From contig NZ_CP127407.1 of assembly GCF_030291075.1 (NCBI RefSeq), positions 1,672,001-1,736,000 on the forward strand: a stretch of DNA of 64,000 nucleotides, given 5' to 3'. The notes under the pieces are model-generated. The model was not told where the DNA came from, searched no databases, and was given only the letters and a program-made list of their open reading frames with translations. This document shows positions 42,649 through 51,652 of this stretch, in pieces. How positions within the stretch are numbered: position 1 is the stretch's first letter; each line of letters opens with the position of its first letter. Source of the DNA: Stenotrophomonas sp. 57 (GTDB lineage: Bacteria; Pseudomonadota; Gammaproteobacteria; Xanthomonadales; Xanthomonadaceae). Made by a program: the position numbers and the translations under genes.

Positions 42649-43871
42649 GGGGTTTCCTCGCGTAGGGCCAGCGGCAGGCGGAAGCCGACGCGGCTGCCGG
42701 CCCCCTGGGCCGGGCGCATCCACATCTCGCCGTCGAGGCGTTCGATGGTGGCATGGGACAGGGCCAGGCCGACCCCCATGCCTTCACTCTTGCTGCTGCC
42801 GAACAGCTTGCCCGGCAGCACCGCGGCGCGCGCGTTGAAGCCGTGGCCGTAGTCGCGCACCTCGCCGATCAGATCGTTGCCTTCGATGCGCAGGTCCAGG
42901 TCCACGCGCGGCCGGCCCGCCTGTTCGCCGGCATCGGCGGCATTGTTGAGCAGGACCATCAGCAGATGGCCCACGCCGGGATCCAGCGGCAGCCGCAGCG
43001 GTGCATCCTCGTTGCGGTGCAGATCGATGGTCGGACGCACCAGTCGCCACTGTTCCAGCACCTGCTGGGCCGTGGATACCGCCCGGCCCGGGCCGTCCGC
43101 CGAGGCCGGTGCGGCCAGCGCCAGCACACGCTCGCGGCACTGCACCAGCAGCTCGCGCAGGGTTTCCATGTCCTCGCGCACTTCCGGCTCTTCACTGCGC
43201 TCGGCCACGTCGTCGGCGAGCAGGGTCATGGTGGCCAGCGGTGTATTCAGTTCGTGCGCCACCGACGCGGCATGGGTCGCCAGGGCGACGATGCCTTCGT
43301 TGCGGGCGAAGCGCTCGCGCAGCGCCGACAGTTCCAGTTCGCGCTTCCGCAGGGCCAGTGCCAGGCGGGTGGAGAATGCCAGCACCACCGCAGCGGAAAT
43401 CAGGAAATTGGCAACCACGCCCCAGCGGTTGAGATCCTGCGCGCGGAAGTAGCCGTCCGGCAGGGGCTGGCCGAAGATACCGCTGGCGGCGTAGCCGAGC
43501 AGGCAGGCCAGCGCGACCGCCAGCGCCCAGCGCAGGGGCAGGGCGAACGCGGCCAGTGCGATCAGGATCAGGAACAGCGAACTGAAGGGGTTGGCCATGC
43601 CGCCGCTCCAGCCGACCATCCAGGTCAGGATGATCACGTCCACCAGGATGTGGCCGAACGCGGTCAGCGGTGCGGTGTCAGCTGCTTCCGGGCGCAGCTG
43701 GGTATAGACATTGAACAGGGTCAGCACCGCCACGCCGGCCCATAGCGGCAGCTGCGGCAACGGCAGGCCCAGCACCCAGGTGGCAACCAGGATGGTGGCG
43801 GCCTGGCCGCCTACGGCAAGCCAGCGCAGGCTGCACAGGGTACGGAGAAACGGGGCGTCGGGACCGGTCAT
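42645..43871 (-). CDS. regB: Redox sensor histidine kinase, RegB/PrrB type
   Basis: A 408-aa membrane kinase with about six transmembrane segments (residues ~15-190). The quinone-binding signature GGMANPFSSLFLI matches the GGxxNPF motif of RegB. The H-box is THAASVAHELNTPLATM, and a Cys shortly after (LLVQCRERVLAL) corresponds to the redox-active Cys of RegB. ATP-binding: LLNNAADAGEQAG (N-box), VRDYGHGF and GMGVGLALSHATIERLDG. Forms an operon with regA. Confidence 0.93.
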   Translation of the reverse strand: MTGPDAPFLRTLCSLRWLAVGGQAATILVATWVLGLPLPQLPLWAGVAVLTLFNVYTQLRPEAADTAPLTAFGHILVDVIILTWMVGWSGGMANPFSSLFLILIALAAFALPLRWALAVALACLLGYAASGIFGQPLPDGYFRAQDLNRWGVVANFLISAAVVLAFSTRLALALRKRELELSALRERFARNEGIVALATHAASVAHELNTPLATMTLLADDVAERSEEPEVREDMETLRELLVQCRERVLALAAPASADGPGRAVSTAQQVLEQWRLVRPTIDLHRNEDAPLRLPLDPGVGHLLMVLLNNAADAGEQAGRPRVDLDLRIEGNDLIGEVRDYGHGFNARAAVLPGKLFGSSKSEGMGVGLALSHATIERLDGEMWMRPAQGAGSRVGFRLPLALREETP

Positions 43872-43973
43872 GCACGCTCATCGTATGCGTTCACGCGCAG
43901 GCGTGCCTGCGACAATAGGCCGCAGCCGTGCCGCCGGCTGAATGCGAGTCACCCCGAATGCGGGGCCGGGCGG

Positions 43974-43979
43974 TAGAAT
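43974..43979 (+). promoter_or_regulatory. -10 element immediately before ispG
   Basis: TAGAAT at 43974-43979 would place the transcription start at or within a few bases of the ispG ATG (43986), suggesting a very short leader or leaderless mRNA. No good -35 is visible. Confidence 0.4.
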
Positions 43980-43985
43980 GCGCTC

Positions 43986-45251
43986 ATGCACGACGCCGTC
44001 ACCCGCCCGACCCCCCCCTCCGATGCCACTGCCTGGCCGCGCCGCCAGACCCATGCCGTCCAGATCGGCGGGGTCACCGTTGGCGGTGGCAAACCGGTGG
44101 TGGTGCAGTCGATGACCAACACTGACACCTCTGACGTGGCCTCCAGCGTGAAGCAAGTGGCCGAGCTGTGGCGTGCCGGTTCGGAAATGGTGCGGTTGAC
44201 CGTCAACACCGTTGAAGCCGCTGCGGCGATCCCGCGCATCGTCGACAAGCTGGCGATGATGGGCATCGACGTGCCGCTGATCGGTGACTTCCACTACAAC
44301 GGCCACCAGCTGCTGACCGCCGAACCGGCGTGTGCCGAAGCACTGGCCAAGTACCGCATCAACCCGGGCAACGTCGGCTTCGGCAAGAAGAAGGACCTGC
44401 AGTTCGCGCAGCTGATCGAGTTCGCGATCCGCTACAACAAGCCGGTGCGCATCGGCGCCAACTGGGGCTCGCTGGACCAGGCCCTGGCGGCGAAGCTGAT
44501 GGACGAGAACAACCTGCGCGAACAGCCCTGGGATGCAGGCCGCGTGCTGCGCGAAGCATTGATCCGTTCGGCGCTGGATTCGGCCGAGCAGGCAGTGGAG
44601 CTGGGCCTGCCGCGCGATCGCATCGTGCTGTCGGCCAAGGTCAGTGGCGTGCAGGAGCTGATCGCGGTGTACCGCGACCTGGCCCAGCGCTCTGACTTCG
44701 CCCTGCACCTGGGCCTGACCGAGGCCGGTATCGGCAGCAAGGGCATCGTGGCATCGTCGGCGGCGCTGAGCGTGCTGTTGCAGGAAGGCATCGGTGACAC
44801 CATCCGCATCTCGCTGACCCCGGAACCGGGCCAGTCGCGCACGCAGGAAGTGATCGTCGCCCAGGAACTGCTGCAGACCACCGGCCAGCGTGCCTTCACG
44901 CCGCTGGTCACGGCCTGCCCGGGCTGCGGCCGCACCACCTCCGAGTTCTTCCAGGAGCTGGCCAAGGTGGTGCAGAACCACGTGCGCGAGAAAATGCCGC
45001 TGTGGAAGATCCACCACCCGGGTGCAGAGAACATGACCCTGGCGGTGATGGGCTGCATCGTCAACGGACCGGGTGAGTCGCGGCATGCCAACATCGGCAT
45101 CTCGCTGCCGGGCACCGGTGAAACGCCGGCGGCCCCCGTGTTTGTCGATGGCGAGAAGAAGGTGACCCTGCGTGGCGACAACATCGCCCAGGAGTTCGTC
45201 GCCCTGATCGACCATTACGTCGAACACAAATATGTTCGAAGCGCCGGATAA
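43986..45251 (+). CDS. ispG: 4-hydroxy-3-methylbut-2-enyl diphosphate synthase
   Basis: Penultimate enzyme of the MEP isoprenoid pathway, converting MEcPP to HMBPP with a 4Fe-4S cluster. 421 aa. The TIM-barrel start is [21 protein letters not shown]; the cluster Cys are in [14 protein letters not shown] and [12 protein letters not shown]. The last 20 bp overlap the PAP2 phosphatase gene. Confidence 0.97.
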   Translation: MHDAVTRPTPPSDATAWPRRQTHAVQIGGVTVGGGKPVVVQSMTNTDTSDVASSVKQVAELWRAGSEMVRLTVNTVEAAAAIPRIVDKLAMMGIDVPLIGDFHYNGHQLLTAEPACAEALAKYRINPGNVGFGKKKDLQFAQLIEFAIRYNKPVRIGANWGSLDQALAAKLMDENNLREQPWDAGRVLREALIRSALDSAEQAVELGLPRDRIVLSAKVSGVQELIAVYRDLAQRSDFALHLGLTEAGIGSKGIVASSAALSVLLQEGIGDTIRISLTPEPGQSRTQEVIVAQELLQTTGQRAFTPLVTACPGCGRTTSEFFQELAKVVQNHVREKMPLWKIHHPGAENMTLAVMGCIVNGPGESRHANIGISLPGTGETPAAPVFVDGEKKVTLRGDNIAQEFVALIDHYVEHKYVRSAG

Positions 45252-45981
45252 GCCTGCGATCCTCGCTGCACCGGAGTCCGCCTCCGGTTTCCGCCACTGG
45301 ATGGCGCGCAACGCCTGGCGCCTGGTCCTGTTGTTCGGTGGCGTACTGCTGCCGCTGGCGGGCTTCGTCGCCCTGGCGGACGAAGTGCACGAGTTTGAAT
45401 CGTTCCATTTCGATGCCCCCCTGCTGTGGCAGATGCATGGCCTGCATTCGCCCTGGCTGGACCGCTTCTTCGTGCTCATCTCGAAACTGGGCTACGAGTG
45501 GTTCCTGATCCCGGCCGACGTGCTGATCATCGGCGCGCTGCTGGGCTACCGGCGTTGGCGCGAGGCGACCTTCGTGGCGGTCAGTTTTGTGGGGTCGGCG
45601 CTGCTGAACATGGGCAGCAAGCAGTTCTTCCAGCGCCAGCGCCCCAGCCTGTGGGAATCGATCGCGCCGGAATCGACGTTCAGCTTTCCCAGCGGGCATG
45701 CAATGGGTTCGATGACCCTGGCGGTGACCCTGGTGCTGCTGGCCTGGAACACCCGCTGGCGCTGGCCGGTCCTGATGCTGGCACCCGCGTTCAGCCTGCT
45801 GGTCAGCGTGTCGCGGGTCTATCTGGGGGTGCATTACCCCTCCGACATCCTGGCCGGATGGTGTGCCGCGCTGGTTTGGGTGGTAGGGTGCTATCTGGTC
45901 ATGTTCAGTCGCCGGCATCCTTGGCGACGTCACGGCCCGCCGCCAGCGAAGGCCAGCGAAGCACCAACACAGGGGGTTTGA
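45232..45981 (+). CDS. PAP2-family membrane phosphatase
   Basis: A 249-aa inner-membrane phosphatase. The three catalytic blocks of the PAP2 superfamily are present: [20 protein letters not shown] and [17 protein letters not shown]. About five transmembrane segments surround them. Candidates are undecaprenyl-diphosphate or phosphatidylglycerophosphate phosphatase; the overlap with ispG (isoprenoid synthesis) weakly favours a polyprenyl-phosphate role. The ATG at 45232 lies inside ispG. Confidence 0.88.
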   Translation: MFEAPDKPAILAAPESASGFRHWMARNAWRLVLLFGGVLLPLAGFVALADEVHEFESFHFDAPLLWQMHGLHSPWLDRFFVLISKLGYEWFLIPADVLIIGALLGYRRWREATFVAVSFVGSALLNMGSKQFFQRQRPSLWESIAPESTFSFPSGHAMGSMTLAVTLVLLAWNTRWRWPVLMLAPAFSLLVSVSRVYLGVHYPSDILAGWCAALVWVVGCYLVMFSRRHPWRRHGPPPAKASEAPTQGV

Positions 45982-46181
45982 CGTGGACGGCCCTTGAGGG
46001 ACGTCTACGTGATAGATCAGTTGTTTCGTTGCAGCAGGTTCTGCAAGACAGGGGGCAAGCACAACGCGCGGTTATGTGATGCGCAAGGCAGATCGCCAGC
46101 GCCGCATTCCGGACGCGCTTGCAGGGTATCGGCACCCTGCCTAGCTTGACCTGCAATGGCCGCATTCGAAGAGGTACGTGG

Positions 46182-46829
46182 ATGACGATTCGAGTCTACC
46201 TGGTGGATGACCACGCGCTGGTCCGCACCGGTATGAAGATGATTCTGTCGGGGGAAACCGACATCGAGGTGGTGGGCGAAGCCGAAACCGGCGAGGACGC
46301 GCTGCGCGAGGTCCGCCAGCTGCTGCCGGACGTGGTGCTGTGCGACCTGCATCTGCCGGGCGTGAGCGGCATGGAAGTGACCGAGCGCATCGTCCGCAGC
46401 CACCGCAACACCCGCGTGGTGATCGTGTCGGTGCTGGAAGACGGCCCACTGCCCAAGCGCCTGCTCGAAGCCGGCGCGGCCGGCTACATCGGCAAGGGCT
46501 GCGATGCGCAGGAACTGCTGCGTGCGGTGCGTGATGTGGCAGGTGGCCGTCGGTACCTGGGCACCAGCATCGCGCAGAACCTGGCGCTGTCGACGGTGGA
46601 AGGCAACGGTTCGCCGTTCGACAACCTGTCGCCGCGCGAGCTTGAGGTGGCGCTGCTGCTGACCCAGGGCCTGCGCCAGGAAGACATCGCGCGGCGCCTG
46701 AGCCTGAGTGCGAAGACGGTCAATACGCACAAGGCGCGGTTGTTCGAGAAGATGGGGATCCACGACAACATCGCGTTGGCGCGGATGGCCAGCCAGTACG
46801 GGCTGGTGGATCCGGCACGGCCGCTGTAA
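46182..46829 (+). CDS. gacA: GacA/UvrY-type response regulator
   Basis: A 215-aa NarL/FixJ-family regulator. Receiver: VYLVDDHALVRTGMKMIL with phospho-Asp in DVVLCDLHLPGVSGMEV. LuxR-type helix-turn-helix: LSPRELEVALLLTQGL, then RRLSLSAKTVNTHKARLFEKM. The close match to GacA, including VVIVSVLEDGPLPKRLLEAGAAGYIGKG, supports the name. In pseudomonads GacA turns on Rsm sRNAs that sequester RsmA/CsrA; csrA lies at 1.4 kb. The ATG at 46182 has GAGG upstream. It is alone; the 200 bp before it hold nothing I can name. Confidence 0.88.
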   Translation: MTIRVYLVDDHALVRTGMKMILSGETDIEVVGEAETGEDALREVRQLLPDVVLCDLHLPGVSGMEVTERIVRSHRNTRVVIVSVLEDGPLPKRLLEAGAAGYIGKGCDAQELLRAVRDVAGGRRYLGTSIAQNLALSTVEGNGSPFDNLSPRELEVALLLTQGLRQEDIARRLSLSAKTVNTHKARLFEKMGIHDNIALARMASQYGLVDPARPL

Positions 46830-47002
46830 CGGGTTTCGGCCAACGGCTGAGCCCCTCGCGGTGGTGGTGCGGTTGGATTCTGGAGGCTCGGTCGCGCCAT
46901 CCCTCCGCAGGGCCACGGACAGGTTCCGTGCGCGTCCACCGCGGAATGAAGAAGGAAGAGCGGGAGCGGGTCGCGCGCTTTGCCCGCTCTGGATGCTGGT
47001 CC

Positions 47003-47073
47003 TCTAGAGCCGAGCCCATGCTCGGCTGCTTTCCATTCCGCTGGCGTGGAGCCGAGCGTGGGCTCGGCTCTAC
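47003..47073. repeat. Inverted SMAG pair
   Basis: A unit with degenerate head CTAG (47003-47029) and an inverted unit ending CTAC (47048-47073), both with AGCCGAGC/GCTCGGCT stems. They lie between gacA and the convergent eda and may act as a bidirectional terminator. Confidence 0.88.
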
Positions 47074-47086
47074 AGCTGCGTTGGGC

Positions 47087-47746
47087 TCAGTGGCCGCGAA
47101 CGCGCTGGATGATCTTCGCGGCGTCGGCGGCGCTGGCGCGCACCTTGTCCCATTCGCCGTCGGCGATCCAGTTGCCCGGCACCATCCACGAACCACCAAT
47201 GCAGACCACGTTCTTCTGTTCGAGGTATTCGGCGGCGGTGTTCTCGGTGATGCCACCGGTCGGGCACAGCTTCAGGTCAGCCACCGGGCCAGCAAGGCCC
47301 TTGATCATTGCCAGCCCGCCCACGGCCGTGGCCGGGAACAGCTTGCACACACGGAAGCCGCGCGCGTAGAGCGACAGCAGCTCGGTTGGCGTGGCCGCAC
47401 CCGGCACCACCGGCAGCGGCGCAGCGGCCAGCGCATCAGCCAGGGCCGGCGGCGTACCCGGCGTCACCAGGAAATCCGCACCTGCATCGATGGACTGCTG
47501 CATCTGCTCCACGGTCAGCACCGTGCCCGCACCCACCACCACATCCGGCAGCTCGCGCTTGAGCATTGCCAGCGCGTCCATCGCCACCGGCGTACGCAGC
47601 GTCAGCTCGATGGCCGGCAAGCCGCCTTCCAGCAGCGCCGCACTGACCGCCCGCGCCTGGTCCAGCGTATGAACCGTCACCACCGGCAGGATGCCGGCCG
47701 CATGCAACAGCTCCGCCGCCTTCACCTGATGTTGTTCGATACCCAT
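47087..47746 (-). CDS. eda: 2-dehydro-3-deoxy-phosphogluconate aldolase
   Basis: Last step of the Entner-Doudoroff pathway: KDPG to pyruvate and glyceraldehyde-3-P. 219 aa. The Schiff-base Lys is in DLKLCPTGGITENTAAEYL, with the Glu region IELTLRTPVAMDAL and VVGAGTVLTVEQM. It is the last gene of the zwf-glk-pgl-edd-eda series but is separated from edd by 205 bp containing a large palindrome. Confidence 0.97.
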   Translation of the reverse strand: MGIEQHQVKAAELLHAAGILPVVTVHTLDQARAVSAALLEGGLPAIELTLRTPVAMDALAMLKRELPDVVVGAGTVLTVEQMQQSIDAGADFLVTPGTPPALADALAAAPLPVVPGAATPTELLSLYARGFRVCKLFPATAVGGLAMIKGLAGPVADLKLCPTGGITENTAAEYLEQKNVVCIGGSWMVPGNWIADGEWDKVRASAADAAKIIQRVRGH

Positions 47747-47817
47747 GCTTTTGCCCTTGCCTTTGCTCTTCTTGATTCAGTGGCCGCAGCGCAGATGACG
47801 CGCCGGGAATTGTCCAA

Positions 47818-47921
47818 GGGCAGTAGAGCGCCCTGGCCGGGACCGTGAGCGGCATGGATGCCGCGATCGAGCCCCCATGGATGGGTTTACGGCGTGTCCC
47901 GGCCAGGGCGCTCTACTGCCC
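47818..47921 (+). repeat. 52-nt-core palindrome, copy 4 (between edd and eda)
   Basis: 26-nt arms (47818-47843 and 47896-47921) pair perfectly around a 52-nt core. Inner hairpins: GCGGC-ATGGAT-GCCGC and CCC-ATGGAT-GGG. It lies in the operon and its transcript would form a very strong stem-loop. The left arm carries GTAGAGC, like a SMAG head. Confidence 0.85.
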
Positions 47922-47951
47922 AGGCCGGGAAGCCTGCCGCGGCTTTTCGCT

Positions 47952-49868
47952 TCAGGCGTCCTTCGCCTCATGCGGCGCCGCCGCCGCCGCGGCATCATGC
48001 CCCAGCTCGTACTCCGCGTCGTACTCCCACGGCCCACCATCGGCCGCCGCCGGCCCGCACGAAATCGAAATCGCCCCCTGGTCCGCCGGACCCACCACGC
48101 GACGGTTGGTCGCAAACAGATTGCGGCCCAGGTCATGCGCGGCCGGCGCGGTGTTCGGTGCCAGCGAGCGTGCGGCCCATTCCGCCGCATCCACCAGCAC
48201 TTCCAGCGTGCCAGCCTCGCCATCGAGGCGGATCATGTCGCCCTCGCGGACCTTGGCCAGCGGGCCACCGCGCGCCGCTTCCGGCGTCACATGGATCGCC
48301 GCCGGAATCTTGCCCGAGGCACCGGACAGGCGGCCGTCGGTGACCAGCGCCACGCGCCGGCCCTGGTTCTGCAGCAGGCCCAGCAACGGTGCCAGCGAAT
48401 GCAGTTCCGGCATGCCGTTGGCACGCGGGCCCTGGTAGCGCACCACCGCCACGAAATCCTGCGGCAGGAGGCCACCGGCGTGCAGCTTGTTCAACACCTG
48501 CGGTGCATCCACCACCACCGCCGGGGCCTCGATCGTGCGGTACTGCGGTTTCACCGCCGACAGCTTGATCAGCGACTTGCCCAGATTGCCGCGCAGCAGG
48601 CGCAGGCCACCCTGGTGCTCGAACGGATTGTCGACGCCACGCACCACTTCGTCATCGGCGCTGCGTTCCAGGCCCGGCAGATAGACCAGCCGGCCGTCGC
48701 GCAGCTGCGGCTCGCGCGCATAGTCGGCCATGCCGCCACGCGCGACGCTGACCAGGTCGCCGTGCATCAGGCCCGCCTTGATCAGCTCGCCGAACACGAA
48801 GGCCGGGCCGCCGGCCGCAGCGAAGCGGTTCACGTCGGCGTCGCCGTTCGGATAGACGCGGGCCAGCAGCGGGATCAGCTGCGACAGCTCGTCGAAGTCG
48901 TCCCAGGTCAGCACGATGCCTGCGGCGCGGGCCACGGCGATCCAATGGATGGTGTGATTGGTCGACCCACCGGTGGCCATCAGCGCGATGACCGCGTTGA
49001 TGATCGCGCGCTCGTCGATGATCCGGCCCAGCGGACGGAAGTCATCGCCCAGCGCGGTGATGTCCAGTGCACGTTCGGTGGCTTCGCGGGTCAGTGCGTC
49101 ACGCAGCGGCGTGCCCGGGTTGACGAACGACGCCCCCGGCAGCTGCACGCCCATCGCTTCCAGCAGCACCTGGTTGGAATTGGCGGTGCCGTAGAAGGTG
49201 CAGGTGCCCGCGCCGTGGTACGACGCAGACTCGGCTTCCAGAAGCTCTTCGCGGGTGGCTTCGCCGGCGGCGTAGCGCTCGCGCACTTCGGCCTTCTGCT
49301 TGTTCGGAATGCCCGGGGTCATCGGGCCGGCCGGCACGAACACCGCCGGCAGGTGGCCGAAGGCCAGTGCACCGATCAGCAGGCCCGGCACGATCTTGTC
49401 GCACACGCCGAGGTAGACGGTGGTGTCGAACATGTCGTGGCTGAGCCCGATGGCGGTCGCCTGTGCGATCACATCGCGCGAGAACAGCGACAGTTCCATG
49501 CCGCCTCGGCCCTGGGTGACGCCGTCGCACATCGCCGGCACGCCGCCGGCCACCTGTGCGGTGGCGCCCAGCTCGCGGGCGATTTCGCGGATCTGCTCGG
49601 GATAGGTCTCGAACGGCTGGTGCGCCGACAGCATGTCGTTGTACGCGGTGATGATGCCCAGGTTCGGCGTCACGCCACCGCGCAGGCGGCTCTTGTCGGT
49701 GCCGCCGCAGGCGGCGAATCCGTGGGCGAGGTTGCCGCAGCTCAGGCGGCTGCGGAACGGGCCCTCGCGCAGGGAGGCGTCGATCGCAGCCAGGTAGGCA
49801 GCGCGCGAGGCGGCGCTGCGGCGGATGACGCGCTCAGTGATGGCTTGCAGTTGCGGATGGAGGCTCAT
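47952..49868 (-). CDS. edd: Phosphogluconate dehydratase
   Basis: Dehydrates 6-phosphogluconate to KDPG; a 4Fe-4S enzyme of the IlvD/Edd family. 638 aa against 603 in E. coli. Cluster Cys are in [34 protein letters not shown] and [10 protein letters not shown]. Others: [20 protein letters not shown] and [18 protein letters not shown]. The extra length is a C-terminal Ala/His-rich tail ([18 protein letters not shown]), probably disordered. Confidence 0.96.
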   Translation of the reverse strand: MSLHPQLQAITERVIRRSAASRAAYLAAIDASLREGPFRSRLSCGNLAHGFAACGGTDKSRLRGGVTPNLGIITAYNDMLSAHQPFETYPEQIREIARELGATAQVAGGVPAMCDGVTQGRGGMELSLFSRDVIAQATAIGLSHDMFDTTVYLGVCDKIVPGLLIGALAFGHLPAVFVPAGPMTPGIPNKQKAEVRERYAAGEATREELLEAESASYHGAGTCTFYGTANSNQVLLEAMGVQLPGASFVNPGTPLRDALTREATERALDITALGDDFRPLGRIIDERAIINAVIALMATGGSTNHTIHWIAVARAAGIVLTWDDFDELSQLIPLLARVYPNGDADVNRFAAAGGPAFVFGELIKAGLMHGDLVSVARGGMADYAREPQLRDGRLVYLPGLERSADDEVVRGVDNPFEHQGGLRLLRGNLGKSLIKLSAVKPQYRTIEAPAVVVDAPQVLNKLHAGGLLPQDFVAVVRYQGPRANGMPELHSLAPLLGLLQNQGRRVALVTDGRLSGASGKIPAAIHVTPEAARGGPLAKVREGDMIRLDGEAGTLEVLVDAAEWAARSLAPNTAPAAHDLGRNLFATNRRVVGPADQGAISISCGPAAADGGPWEYDAEYELGHDAAAAAAPHEAKDA

Positions 49869-49925
49869 TGGCTACCGGCGTTCGTGGTGGCGAGAGGCAA
49901 GCGGCGGCGTGCGCCGCCGCCGACA

Positions 49926-50648
49926 TCAATCAGCCCAGTGGACGCGCAGGCGCGCGCCGTCCAGGTTGATCGCATTGAGGATCGGGTACTGCTGGGCGTC
50001 ATTGCTGTCCAGCGCATGGCGAAGCACCTGCAGCTTCTGCTTGCCGCGCAGCAGCAGCAGGCGCTGGCGGCATTGGCGCAGGCCATGCGGGGTCAGCGTG
50101 ATGCGCAGCGGCCACTGGTTCGCGCCCGGGCAGCCGGTGGCATCCAGCGCTGCGTAGGGCAGGGCACTTTCCAGTGCACGGGCCAGGTCCTTCGCGCCCG
50201 GGAACAGCGAGGCGGTGTGGCCGTCGTTGCCCATGCCCAGCGCCACCAGGCTCGGCGGCTGGCTGTGCTGGGCCTGCAGGTTGGCGGTGTAGACGCATTC
50301 GGGCAGCGGCTTGCCGATCCGCACCAGCGGATCGAAATGGGCGCCTTCGGCGCGCTTGAGCAGGTTTTCACGGACCAGCCAGGCGTTGCTGTCGCGATCC
50401 TGCGGCGACAGCCAGCGCTCGTCGGCCAGGCTCACCTCCACGCGGTCCCAGTGCACGTCCAGTTCGGCCAGGGCCTGGTACACCGGGGCCGGCGTGGTGC
50501 CGCCGGACAGCAGGATACGCGCACGGCCCACTTCATTGATGTCGTGGTTGAGGGTCTGCGCCATCTCGGCGGCCACCGCCTCGATCCAGCCATCGGCATC
50601 GCCATGTTGGATGAAGTCGATGCGGTCGTCGTGGAAGGTGGGGCTCAT
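49926..50648 (-). CDS. pgl: 6-phosphogluconolactonase
   Basis: Hydrolyses 6-phosphogluconolactone. 240 aa, NagB-like fold of the DevB type. Motifs: ILLSGGTTPAPVYQAL, EVSLADERWLSPQDRDSN and ALGMGNDGHTASLFPGA. The start overlaps the glk stop by 4 bp. Confidence 0.95.
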   Translation of the reverse strand: MSPTFHDDRIDFIQHGDADGWIEAVAAEMAQTLNHDINEVGRARILLSGGTTPAPVYQALAELDVHWDRVEVSLADERWLSPQDRDSNAWLVRENLLKRAEGAHFDPLVRIGKPLPECVYTANLQAQHSQPPSLVALGMGNDGHTASLFPGAKDLARALESALPYAALDATGCPGANQWPLRITLTPHGLRQCRQRLLLLRGKQKLQVLRHALDSNDAQQYPILNAINLDGARLRVHWAD

Positions 50649-51652
50649 GCGGCAACTCCTGGTGCGTCACGTTCGGCGTCGGCGGCATAGGCAGCGGCGC
50701 CCAGCAGTCCGGCATGGGGATGCATCACGGCCAGCGACGGCACCCGCGCCATGATCGAAGAGAACCGCCCCTTGTGCTCGAAGCGCTGGCGGAACCCGGA
50801 GTGCTGCAGTGAATCGAGCATCTTCGGGGTCAGTCCGCCGGTCAGGAACACGCCGTCCCAGGCGCCCTGGGTCAATACCAAGTCGCCGGCAATGGCGCCG
50901 AACACGGCGCAGAACACATCGACGGTGCGCATTGCCTGCGGATCGCCATGCAGGGCGCGGGCGGTCACGTCCACCGGTTGCAGCTGGCCCGGGTCGATGC
51001 CGGCCATCTCGCACACCGCGCGATGGATGTTGACCAGGCCAGGGCCGCAGATCAGCCGCTCGTTGGAGACGCGCCCGAACTGCTCCGACAGGATCTCCAG
51101 GATGCGGATCTCTTCCGGTGTTCCCGGCGGGAAGCTTACATGGCCGCCTTCGGTTTCCAGCGGATAGCAGCGGCCGTGGCGCAGGATCAGGCCACCGACA
51201 CCCAGGCCGGTGCCCGGCCCGATCACCGCGTAGTTGCGCGGCTGACCCGGCTTGCCCGGCACCCAGGCGGCACCGCCAACCTGGACTACGTCATCGGGTT
51301 GCAGCAGCGAGATCGCCATCGCCTGCGCGGCGAAGTCGTTGATCAGGTGCAGTTCGTTGAAACCCAGCATCGCTGCGGTACGGCTGCGCGAGATCACCCA
51401 AGGATGGTTGGTGATGCGGGCCTCGTCACCGTCGACACGGCCGGCGACGGCGAACACGCCACGGCTGGCCGCAGCACCGATCTGTTCCAGGTGGTGGCGC
51501 GCGGCATCCCCCAGCGACGGGAACTCCGCCACTGCGTACTCGCGGATGCTCTCCTTCAGCAATGGCGCGTCCAGCGAGGTGTCGGCCAAGGCAAAGCGGG
51601 CGTTGGTGCCACCGATGTCGGCGACCAGCACCGGCTGCGAGACGGCACTCAT
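50645..51652 (-). CDS. glk: Glucokinase
   Basis: ATP-dependent phosphorylation of glucose. 335 aa, the Glk family rather than ROK. Motifs: LVADIGGTNARFALAD (phosphate 1), LHLINDFAAQAMAI, YAVIGPGTGLGVGGLI and the His/Glu of ETEGGHVSFPP. The ATG at 51652 overlaps the zwf stop (ATGA) and begins [17 protein letters not shown]; longer in-frame extensions upstream are not conserved. Confidence 0.96.
   Translation of the reverse strand: MSAVSQPVLVADIGGTNARFALADTSLDAPLLKESIREYAVAEFPSLGDAARHHLEQIGAAASRGVFAVAGRVDGDEARITNHPWVISRSRTAAMLGFNELHLINDFAAQAMAISLLQPDDVVQVGGAAWVPGKPGQPRNYAVIGPGTGLGVGGLILRHGRCYPLETEGGHVSFPPGTPEEIRILEILSEQFGRVSNERLICGPGLVNIHRAVCEMAGIDPGQLQPVDVTARALHGDPQAMRTVDVFCAVFGAIAGDLVLTQGAWDGVFLTGGLTPKMLDSLQHSGFRQRFEHKGRFSSIMARVPSLAVMHPHAGLLGAAAYAADAERDAPGVAA

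Noticed and set aside
47818..47921. Integron attC site suspected from the long imperfect palindromes
   Set aside because: attC sites keep conserved ends and variable centres; here centres are conserved and arms vary. No integrase or cassette genes are present.
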